Source: Bacteroidota bacterium
GTDB lineage: Bacteria > Bacteroidota > Bacteroidia > NS11-12g > UBA955
DNA length: 5,561 bases
Assembly: GCA_030836345.1 (NCBI GenBank)
Contig: JAURQA010000156.1
Span: 1 to 5,561 of the forward strand
Reading direction: 5' to 3'
Part shown: positions 1 through 5,561 of the stretch, piece by piece
How positions within the stretch are numbered: the first letter of the stretch is position 1
How the letters are laid out: the number at the start of each line of letters is the position of its first letter
Made by a program: the position numbers and the translations under genes
Notes under the pieces: model-generated
The model's database searches: none
The model's input: only the letters and a program-made list of their open reading frames with translations
Told to the model about the DNA's origin: nothing

Positions 1-374
1 AATCCCTTTTGAACGGCAACAGTGGAGAATAGTACAATTGATGCTTGTGCTGATTTTTTAAGAGCAGGCAAGGCCTGTTGTATCACTTTAATGGCTCCCA
101 TAACTTGTAAGTTAAAATCACTCGCAAAAGCCTCAGGTTTAATCCTTGCAAAAGGCATTAAGTTTATTGAACCAGGGCAATAAGCAATTCCATCTAAGAC
201 TTCTGGAAGAAAGTCTAAACTAAAATCACTTTCTACATCTAAAGGGTGGGCATGTTCTCCAACAATTTGGTTTGAATGGTATGTCTCATATACCTGATGT
301 CCTTCGCTTTTAAGTTGATGAGATAGCGCTTTACCTATACCGGAAGATGCTCCAATGATTAAATAATTTTTCAT
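1..374 (-). CDS. Short-chain dehydrogenase/reductase (SDR) family protein, C-terminus cut by window edge
   Basis: The gene encodes an NAD(P)-dependent oxidoreductase of the SDR type; its substrate cannot be told. The visible 124 codons begin at the ATG complementary to 372-374 and stay open to the left edge. The first strand and turn read MKNYLIIGASSGIGKAL, with the Gly-rich cofactor motif GASSGIG at residues 8-14, close to the N-terminus as expected for a Rossmann-fold SDR. The fourth-strand motif, usually NAG, reads CPG (66-68). An Asn at 88 in FNLQVMGA matches the helix-4 Asn of the catalytic tetrad. Strand 5 ends VLFSTVAVQKG, so the catalytic Ser would be S117, or the position is occupied by T118. 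The Tyr-x-x-x-Lys motif lies outside the window. It is co-oriented with the upstream mutase gene, 73 bases away, so it could be transcribed with it. Family assignment is strong; cofactor preference and substrate are unknown. Confidence 0.88.
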   Translation of the reverse strand, partial: MKNYLIIGASSGIGKALSHQLKSEGHQVYETYHSNQIVGEHAHPLDVESDFSLDFLPEVLDGIAYCPGSINLMPFARIKPEAFASDFNLQVMGAIKVIQQALPALKKSAQASIVLFSTVAVQKG

Positions 375-401
375 TATTTAAGAAACATTCTATAGAGCGA
401 A

Positions 402-420
402 TGGTTTTAATCCAAAACCA
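402..420. repeat. Short inverted repeat (7-bp stem, 5-base loop) between mutase and SDR genes
   Basis: TGGTTTT (402-408) and AAAACCA (414-420) are perfect complements around the loop AATCC. The repeat lies in the 73-base gap after the mutase stop and before the SDR start. On the minus strand, in which both genes are read, it is not followed by a run of T, so it is not a classic intrinsic terminator. It could be an mRNA processing or attenuation hairpin, or a protein-binding site, or chance in AT-rich DNA. The structure is seen directly; any role is inference. Confidence 0.35.
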
Positions 421-447
421 GTTATCCAAAAGAGTTTTTAAAGTGAC

Positions 448-1995
448 TTAAACGCCAGAGTATTCACCAAATACATCCCTTAATGTATCTGCAACCTCTC
501 CTAAGGTAGCTTTATTCTCTACTGCTGCAATAATTGTGGGCATTACATTTGATCCATTTTTGGCAGTTTCAGAAAGATTTAAGAGTGCCGATTGAACAGA
601 CTCTGCATCTCTTTCGCTTTTGAGTGCAAGAATTTTATCTATTTGGATGGATCGGATAGAATCGTCTACTTTTAGCAGGTTCATTTCTGATTTTTCATTG
701 GTTTGAAACATGTTCATCCCTACAATGATACTTTCTTGACTTTCAATTGCTTTTTGAGCGGAATAACTGCTCTTTGCAATTTCATTTTGCATCCATTGAC
801 TTTCAATGGCCTCCACGGAACCTCCCATTTTATCAATGGTATCTATGATAGAAAAGGCTTCTTCTTCAAGCCTATTGGTCAATTCTTCTACATAATAACT
901 TCCTGCCAAGGGGTCTACTGTGTTTGCTGCACCTGATTCGCAGGCTATAATTTGTTGGGTACGCAAGGCAATGCTAGCAGCCGTTTGAGTGGGTAAGCTC
1001 AAGGCCTCGTCAAAACCATTGGTATGCAGACTTTGCGTTCCACCAAGAACGGCACTCATGGCTTGAAGGGTTACTCGAGCAATATTATTTTGCGGTTGTT
1101 GAGCGGTTAATGTACTTCCTCCGGTTTGAGTATGAAACCGAAGCATTTGTGCCTTGGGTTCAGTAGCTCCCATTTCTTTCATCATCTTTGCCCACATTCT
1201 TCGTGCGGCTCTAAACTTTGCAATTTCCTCAAAAAAGTCGTTATGAGCATTAAAAAAGAAGGAGAGGCGTTTCCCAAAAACATTGATGTCGAGACCTTTT
1301 GATAAAGCAGCTTGAACGTAGGCCTTTCCATTTGCTAAGGTAAAAGCAAGCTCCTGTGCTGCAGAGCTTCCAGCTTCTCGAATGTGATAGCCGCTTATAG
1401 AGATCGTGTTCCATCTGGGCAATTCGTTGCTGCACCATTCAAAAATATCCGTAATTATTTTCATGCTCGGTTTAGCCGGATAGATATAGGTGCCACGAGC
1501 AGCATATTCTTTTAGAATATCATTTTGAATGGTTCCAGATATTTTAGATAATTCAGCACTTTGTTGCTTTGCTACTGCTACATACATTGCAAGTAGAGTA
1601 CTTGCCGTAGCATTAATAGTCATGCTGGTTGTAATGTCTTGCAGTTGAATGCCATTAAACAGCGTTTCCATGTCTTTAATAGAATCTATTGCAACTCCTA
1701 CTTTGCCTACTTCTCCTTCGGAGAATTCATGATCGCTATCATAGCCAATTTGAGTAGGTAAGTCAAAAGCAACCGAAAGCCCTGTCGTTCCTTGGCTTAA
1801 TAAGTAATGATATCTTTTATTGCTTTCCTCGGCTGTTGAAAACCCGGCATATTGACGCATGGTCCAATGCCTTCCTCTGTACATATCAGCTCTGGTTCCA
1901 CGAGTATAGGGGAATTCTCCTGGAGCCTCAGCTCCTTGGGGACCATAGTTTGCTTTAATATCAAACCCACTACTGTTCTTAAATTCTTTACTCAT
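448..1995 (-). CDS. Methylmalonyl-CoA mutase large-subunit-type protein (catalytic TIM-barrel chain, no cobalamin domain)
   Basis: The 515-residue protein matches the substrate-binding barrel chain of adenosylcobalamin-dependent acyl-CoA mutases, which interconvert methylmalonyl-CoA and succinyl-CoA. Landmarks in order are [18 protein letters not shown] (42-59), [17 protein letters not shown] (72-88), [20 protein letters not shown] (154-173), [11 protein letters not shown] (199-209), [20 protein letters not shown] (285-304) and [18 protein letters not shown] (319-336). Compared from memory with Propionibacterium mutase, Y49 aligns with Tyr89, R167 with Arg207, and Y203-H204 with Tyr243-His244. 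Isobutyryl-CoA mutase has Phe and Gln at the first two positions, so methylmalonyl-CoA is the more likely substrate. No DxHxxG cobalamin motif is present and the chain stops where that domain would follow, so a separate B12-binding subunit must be encoded elsewhere. The upstream gene ends 7 bases before this ATG, suggesting co-transcription. Another branched acyl-CoA mutase activity is not excluded. Confidence 0.93.
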   Translation of the reverse strand: MSKEFKNSSGFDIKANYGPQGAEAPGEFPYTRGTRADMYRGRHWTMRQYAGFSTAEESNKRYHYLLSQGTTGLSVAFDLPTQIGYDSDHEFSEGEVGKVGVAIDSIKDMETLFNGIQLQDITTSMTINATASTLLAMYVAVAKQQSAELSKISGTIQNDILKEYAARGTYIYPAKPSMKIITDIFEWCSNELPRWNTISISGYHIREAGSSAAQELAFTLANGKAYVQAALSKGLDINVFGKRLSFFFNAHNDFFEEIAKFRAARRMWAKMMKEMGATEPKAQMLRFHTQTGGSTLTAQQPQNNIARVTLQAMSAVLGGTQSLHTNGFDEALSLPTQTAASIALRTQQIIACESGAANTVDPLAGSYYVEELTNRLEEEAFSIIDTIDKMGGSVEAIESQWMQNEIAKSSYSAQKAIESQESIIVGMNMFQTNEKSEMNLLKVDDSIRSIQIDKILALKSERDAESVQSALLNLSETAKNGSNVMPTIIAAVENKATLGEVADTLRDVFGEYSGV

Positions 1996-2002
1996 TACTT
2001 AC

Positions 2003-2539
2003 TTATTGAAAGGTTAATTTAACTTCTGATTTAATAAAAGCAATGGCTTTATCTACCGGCTGCTGTCCTTTTTCTTGAACCGCTTCGATAAGAACTTTGG
2101 CCAGTTCAGAGGCAGGCCCTTTGGGATCTACTAATTTACTTTTTTCTTGAATTAATTGTATGAGCTCTTCTTTAGCCACTTTGATAATGGTGTACGCTTG
2201 GGGAGAAACATAAATTTGCTGCGCTACATTATGGCTAAACTCTTGGTTAATTGTTTCAAGCATGGCATGCATAAAAATCAAGGCGTTTGACTCTGCACGA
2301 TTGTATTCCGAAATTAAATGATTCAGGGTTATTCGCTCTAAAAAAAGAATGTATCTTTCGTAAGCCTGCATGCGCATGGGGTTAAAGGTGGAGGCGTTTG
2401 CCTTCCGCAATTCTAGGCGCACTTTTTCTAGATTGGCATTTGATTGGTTCTTTAGAACCACATAAGCCGTAACAATAACAAGGATACCAGGGATGGCTAT
2501 CTTCATCATTTCTAAACTGATTTCTGCTGCGTTGCTCAT
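2003..2539 (-). CDS. Conserved membrane-anchored protein of unknown function
   Basis: The 178-residue protein has no function I can name. One hydrophobic segment near the N-terminus, KIAIPGILVIVTAYVVLK (13-30), looks like a single membrane anchor; basic residues follow it (K30, K39, R41, R45, K46), which favours a cytoplasmic C-terminal part. The remainder is charged and probably mostly helical, with the blocks MRMQAYERYILFLERI (55-70) and QEFSHNVAQQIYVS (99-112) looking most like conserved motifs. I associate this layout with a Bacteroidota-restricted family of uncharacterised proteins, possibly the one called DUF7935, but that name is from memory and unverified. It precedes the mutase gene on the same strand with a 7-base gap, so the two probably share a transcript. 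The ATG complementary to 2537-2539 is chosen because it leaves a complete membrane segment 12 residues in. No catalytic motif is visible. Confidence 0.8.
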   Translation of the reverse strand: MSNAAEISLEMMKIAIPGILVIVTAYVVLKNQSNANLEKVRLELRKANASTFNPMRMQAYERYILFLERITLNHLISEYNRAESNALIFMHAMLETINQEFSHNVAQQIYVSPQAYTIIKVAKEELIQLIQEKSKLVDPKGPASELAKVLIEAVQEKGQQPVDKAIAFIKSEVKLTFQ

Positions 2540-2601
2540 ATCTGTACTGCAAATAACGTCTATTTGGGCTGAAATAATGTGCCCTGGTTTTTTGCAATTC
2601 T

Positions 2602-2632
2602 ATTGTTTTCTGCCTTAAAAGGTACAATTTTG
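2602..2632 (+). promoter_or_regulatory. Candidate Bacteroidota-type promoter for the thiolase-truA pair
   Basis: ATTG (2602-2605) resembles the -33 element TTTG with one mismatch. After a 19-base spacer, CAATTTTG (2625-2632) matches the -7 element TAnnTTTG at five of six defined positions. The ATG of the thiolase starts four bases later, so transcription from this site would begin at or almost at the start codon. It lies in the 97-base divergent region (2540-2636), which should also hold the promoter for the minus-strand block; I found no comparably good match on that strand. The match is by eye in AT-rich DNA and could be chance. Confidence 0.35.
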
Positions 2633-2636
2633 CATT

Positions 2637-3845
2637 ATGACGAACAGCAGTGTATATGTAGTTGATGCATTACGAACCCCTGTGGGCAAATATGGGGGCA
2701 CTCTTGCAAGTGTAAGACCAGATGATATGGCGGCTTTTGTAATTAAATCATTGATTGAACGCAATGCAGGGATAGATGTTTCTGCTGTTGATGAGGTTAT
2801 CTTTGGAGCAGCCAATCAAGCTGGAGAAGATAATAGAAATGTAGCTCGGATGGCTTCATTGCTTGCTGGCTTGCCCATAGAAGTGCCTGGATATACGATT
2901 AATCGTTTATGCGCAAGTGGTTTGCAGAGTTATATGAACGCGCTCATGGCCATTGGTTCGGGCAATGCTGAAATGATTATTGCAGGTGGGACGGAAAGCA
3001 TGAGCCGGGCTCCTTTTGTGATGGCTAAATCAGAAACTGCTTATAATAGAGTTCCTGAAATTTATGATACAACGATTGGCTGGAGGTTTACGAATGATAA
3101 ATTAGCAGAAATGTATTTCCCGTATGCTATGGGCGAAACAGCTGAAAATGTTGCCGAAAAATGGGGTATAACGCGTTTGGAACAGGATGAGTTCGCCTTT
3201 AACTCTCAATCAAAATATCAAGCAGCCCACGAAGCTGGAAAGTTTTCAGACGAACTGGTATCCTATACTATTCCGCGTAGAAAGAAAGATCCACTCATTT
3301 TTGACAAAGATGAGCACCCTAGACTATCATCAGTGGAAGTTTTAGGTGGTTTAAGAGCAGCTTTTAGAGAAGGTGGTTCTGTTACGGCAGGCAACTCATC
3401 GGGTGTAAATGACGGAGCTGCAACGGCATTAATTGTCAGTGAGGAAGCCTTAAAAAAATATAATTTGACTCCAATGGCGCGTATCGTATCCATTGGCGCA
3501 GCTGGAGTAGATCCAGCATGCATGGGCATTGGCCCAGTACCGGCCACACGGAAAGCATTGAAAAAAGCAGGCTTAAGCACAAAGGATCTGGGATTGGTTG
3601 AATTGAATGAGGCTTTTGCTTCTCAAAGCATTGCGTGTATGAGAGAGTTAGACTTAAACCCCGATATTGTCAATGTAAATGGGGGTTCTATAGCTATTGG
3701 ACATCCTTTGGGCGCGAGTGGAGCTAGAATTTCAGCAACTTTGTTAAATGAGATGCAAAAAAGACCCAATGTAAAATATGGTTTAGCTACCATGTGCATA
3801 GGTGTTGGTCAAGGCTGTGCTGTACTCTTTGAAAACTGCAAATAG
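2637..3845 (+). CDS. pcaF: Acetyl-CoA C-acyltransferase (thiolase), 3-oxoadipyl-CoA thiolase-like
   Basis: This 402-residue protein is a full-length degradative thiolase, cleaving a 3-oxoacyl-CoA with CoA to acetyl-CoA and a shortened acyl-CoA in the cytoplasm. The nucleophilic Cys is C92 in INRLCASGLQS. The NEAF motif is at 324-327, the catalytic His is H356 in GHPLGASGAR, and the second Cys is C387 in CIGVGQG, so the active site is complete. Segments ANQAGEDNRNVARMASLLAG (59-78), ESMSRAPFVM (120-129) and DTTIGWRF (144-151) closely match PaaJ/PcaF as I recall them. That points to the 3-oxoadipyl-CoA thiolase subgroup of aromatic or phenylacetate degradation. No other gene of those pathways lies nearby, so a broader role in beta-oxidation or acetoacetyl-CoA metabolism is equally possible and the symbol is tentative. 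The start fits the family, with only a few residues before the first strand. truA follows after 3 bases. Confidence 0.93.
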   Translation: MTNSSVYVVDALRTPVGKYGGTLASVRPDDMAAFVIKSLIERNAGIDVSAVDEVIFGAANQAGEDNRNVARMASLLAGLPIEVPGYTINRLCASGLQSYMNALMAIGSGNAEMIIAGGTESMSRAPFVMAKSETAYNRVPEIYDTTIGWRFTNDKLAEMYFPYAMGETAENVAEKWGITRLEQDEFAFNSQSKYQAAHEAGKFSDELVSYTIPRRKKDPLIFDKDEHPRLSSVEVLGGLRAAFREGGSVTAGNSSGVNDGAATALIVSEEALKKYNLTPMARIVSIGAAGVDPACMGIGPVPATRKALKKAGLSTKDLGLVELNEAFASQSIACMRELDLNPDIVNVNGGSIAIGHPLGASGARISATLLNEMQKRPNVKYGLATMCIGVGQGCAVLFENCK

Positions 3846-3848
3846 TCA

Positions 3849-4589
3849 ATGAATCGCTACGCCCTTTTATTAGCTTATGATGGGAGCCAGTATCATGGCT
3901 GGCAAAAGCAGCCCAATGCAAGTACGGTTCAAGAAGTAATTGAGGGGCGATTAAGTACGGTTTTAAACCAAAATATTCAAATTGTAGGTTGTGGTAGAAC
4001 AGATACCGGCGTTCATGCAAGGGACTATTGTGCTCATTTTGACTTGGACTCTATCGAAAATTTTGAAAATCTAAAATACAAACTGAATAAAATCCTTCCA
4101 AAGGATATAAAAATCAATGATCTATTTATGGTTCAACCTGGGTTTCATGCGCGCTTTGATGCGCTAAGCCGCGAATACAGGTATTATTTAAGTTCTGAAA
4201 AGGACATTTGGAATAGAGATTACTTTTCTTTGGTACATGGCGAACTGTCTTTGGATAAAATGAATGCCGCTGCAGCTCTGCTTATTGGCAAAAAGGATTT
4301 CACCTCATTTTGCAAGGTGGGGAGTGACAATGAGAATAATATCTGCGAAGTTTTTGAGTCTTTCTGGACCAAGGAAGGTCAGAAACTCGTTTATACTGTC
4401 CGAGCAAATCGATTTCTGAGGAACATGGTACGAGCCATTGTTGGAACGTTAATAGAAGTAGGGCAAGAAAAAATAAAACCTGAGGCTATTTTGGCCATTT
4501 TAAATGAAAAGAACAGATCTGCCGCAAAGAAAAGTGCAGAGGCCAAAGGCCTTTTTCTATCGAAAGTAGAATATAAAAGGGATGAATAA
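3849..4589 (+). CDS. truA: tRNA pseudouridine(38-40) synthase TruA
   Basis: TruA isomerises uridines 38, 39 and 40 in the anticodon stem-loop of many tRNAs to pseudouridine. The 246-residue length is typical. The N-terminal YDGSQYHGWQKQP (10-22) is the family signature, and GCGRTDTGVHA (47-57) carries the catalytic aspartate D52. FHARFDALSREYRYYL (99-114) holds the conserved active-site Tyr region (Y110), and NRFLRNMVRAIVGTLIEVG (187-205) is the C-terminal core motif with its conserved Arg residues. All expected motifs are intact. The ATG begins 3 bases after the thiolase stop, so it is probably co-transcribed and perhaps translationally coupled; no clear Shine-Dalgarno sequence is visible. 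Its stop lies 7 bases from the convergent end of pgk. Confidence 0.97.
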   Translation: MNRYALLLAYDGSQYHGWQKQPNASTVQEVIEGRLSTVLNQNIQIVGCGRTDTGVHARDYCAHFDLDSIENFENLKYKLNKILPKDIKINDLFMVQPGFHARFDALSREYRYYLSSEKDIWNRDYFSLVHGELSLDKMNAAAALLIGKKDFTSFCKVGSDNENNICEVFESFWTKEGQKLVYTVRANRFLRNMVRAIVGTLIEVGQEKIKPEAILAILNEKNRSAAKKSAEAKGLFLSKVEYKRDE

Positions 4590-4596
4590 GAAGAAT

Positions 4597-5561
4597 TTAC
4601 CCTTCTATGGATTGAATGCCTGGTAGAATTTTACCTTCAAAGAATTCAAGCAATGCTCCGCCACCGGTGCTGATATAACTCACTTTATCGGAAAAACCCA
4701 ATTGATGCACAGCGGCGGCTGAATCGCCTCCACCTATTAAACTAAATGCACCCTTTTCTGTAGAAGCTGCTACTGATTGGGCTACAGCGCTTGTACCTTG
4801 AGCAAAATTACTCATTTCAAAAACGCCCATGGGACCGTTCCATAAAATGGTTTTTGATTCCAACAAAGTTTTAGAAAAGAATTCGATGGATTTCGGACCT
4901 ATATCTAGTCCCATCCAACCGTCGGGGATTTCATTGGTTGCACAAACCATTGTTTCAGTATCATTGCTAAATGCCGTGGTGCACATGCTATCTTCAGGGA
5001 GCAAAATATTTACTCCTTTTGCTTTCGCAGATTCAAGGATATTCTTACAGTCTTGTATTCTATCATCTTCGCATAAACTAGAGCCAATGGTTCCACCCAT
5101 GGCTTTAAAGAAAGTAAATGCCATGCCGCCTCCAACAATAATATTATCGGCAATGCTCATCAGGTTTTCAATAATTAATATTTTGTCTGAAACTTTTGCC
5201 CCACCCACAATGGCGGTAAAAGGCCTTTGGGGGCCATCCATCACCTTTTTTGCATTTTCTACTTCTCTTGCCATTACATAACCCAGTGCTTTTTCTTCAA
5301 AATTTTGAGCTATAATAGCTGTACTGGCATGAGCTCTATGGGCTGTTCCAAAAGCATCATTTACATATACATCTGCCAATGAAGCTAATTTCTTTGCAAA
5401 TTCAGAATCTCCTTTGGTTTCCTCACTGTAAAAACGTAGGTTCTCTAATAACAAAACTTCTCCCGATTGAAGATTCGCTGCCTTATCAATAGCTTCTGAC
5501 CCAATGCAATCATTGGCAAACTGTACAGGTCGATTTAATAAATGACTCAATTGATCCACAA
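4597..5561 (-). CDS. pgk: Phosphoglycerate kinase, N-terminus cut by window edge
   Basis: Pgk transfers phosphate between 1,3-bisphosphoglycerate and ADP in glycolysis and gluconeogenesis. About 321 of the usual 390-400 residues are present, and the reading frame runs off the right edge; the GTG complementary to 5557-5559 is an internal Val codon, not the start. Counting that Val as residue 1, visible landmarks are NDCIG (16-20), [12 protein letters not shown] (36-47), [16 protein letters not shown] (64-79, substrate-binding His/Arg region), [10 protein letters not shown] (117-126), [10 protein letters not shown] (142-151, hinge), GLDIGPKS (217-224), the nucleotide-binding WNGPMGVFE (240-248) and GGGDSAAAV (276-284), and the C-terminal [14 protein letters not shown] (297-310). 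No break or missing key residue is seen in the visible part. It converges on truA with a 7-base gap and no recognisable intervening strong terminator. Confidence 0.97.
   Translation of the reverse strand, partial: VDQLSHLLNRPVQFANDCIGSEAIDKAANLQSGEVLLLENLRFYSEETKGDSEFAKKLASLADVYVNDAFGTAHRAHASTAIIAQNFEEKALGYVMAREVENAKKVMDGPQRPFTAIVGGAKVSDKILIIENLMSIADNIIVGGGMAFTFFKAMGGTIGSSLCEDDRIQDCKNILESAKAKGVNILLPEDSMCTTAFSNDTETMVCATNEIPDGWMGLDIGPKSIEFFSKTLLESKTILWNGPMGVFEMSNFAQGTSAVAQSVAASTEKGAFSLIGGGDSAAAVHQLGFSDKVSYISTGGGALLEFFEGKILPGIQSIEG

Noticed and set aside
703..936. Open reading frame of 77 codons on the plus strand inside the mutase gene
   Set aside because: It lies wholly antisense to a strongly supported gene, has no recognisable domain and its composition follows from the opposite-strand codons.
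2566..2584. GGGC...GCCC inverted repeat in the divergent intergenic region
   Set aside because: Only a 4-bp stem around an 11-base loop, expected by chance; not enough for an operator call.
2592..2634. Imperfect inverted repeat TTGCAATTCTATTG / CAATTTTGCA over the putative thiolase promoter
   Set aside because: The arms match only in two 4-base blocks with unequal spacing, and one block is itself palindromic, so it is probably AT-rich coincidence.
3263..3580. Open reading frame of 105 codons on the minus strand inside the thiolase gene
   Set aside because: Antisense to conserved thiolase sequence including family motifs, with no independent sign of coding.
4577..4606. Possible terminator between truA and pgk (AAGGG/CCCTT and AGAAG/CTTCT complements)
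   Set aside because: The stems are only 5 bp, they overlap each other, one has an 18-base loop, and no clear T-run follows on the plus strand; too weak to call.
4829..5281. Open reading frame of 150 codons on the plus strand inside pgk
   Set aside because: It is antisense to an intact, highly conserved pgk; its length reflects the codon pattern of the opposite strand and no domain is recognisable.
5557..5559. GTG as the start codon of pgk
   Set aside because: Phosphoglycerate kinases have about 70-80 more residues before this point, and the frame is still open at the window edge, so this is an internal Val codon.

Overview
The window looks like an ordinary chromosomal segment of a free-living Bacteroidota bacterium. 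The coding sequence is moderately AT-rich, Shine-Dalgarno sequences are essentially absent before the genes, one intergenic region has a plausible Bacteroidota-type promoter (-33 TTTG / -7 TAnnTTTG), and several proteins have features I associate with that phylum: a methylmalonyl-CoA mutase chain of about 515 residues without a cobalamin domain, a small membrane-anchored protein of unknown function beside it, and the phosphoglycerate kinase C-terminus. No genus can be assigned from the sequence alone.

Layout. Positions 1-2539 hold a minus-strand block. Read in transcription order it is a small membrane-anchored protein of unknown function (2539-2003), a methylmalonyl-CoA mutase large-subunit-type protein (1995-448), and a short-chain dehydrogenase/reductase running off the left edge (374-1). 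A 97-base divergent intergenic region (2540-2636) separates this block from a plus-strand pair: a PcaF/PaaJ-type thiolase (2637-3845) and the tRNA pseudouridine synthase truA (3849-4589), only 3 bases apart. The last gene is phosphoglycerate kinase (pgk) on the minus strand, convergent with truA across 7 bases and cut by the right edge.

Function. The thiolase releases acetyl-CoA from 3-oxoacyl-CoAs. The mutase interconverts methylmalonyl-CoA and succinyl-CoA, linking propionyl-CoA to the TCA cycle, but it needs a cobalamin-binding partner not present here. pgk (glycolysis) and truA (tRNA modification) are housekeeping genes. No tRNA or rRNA gene, insertion sequence, CRISPR array, phage gene or defence system was found. 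I see no convincing undescribed system. The items most worth a second look are the unknown membrane protein next to the mutase, the possibly leaderless start of the thiolase gene, and the atypical active-site motifs of the reductase.
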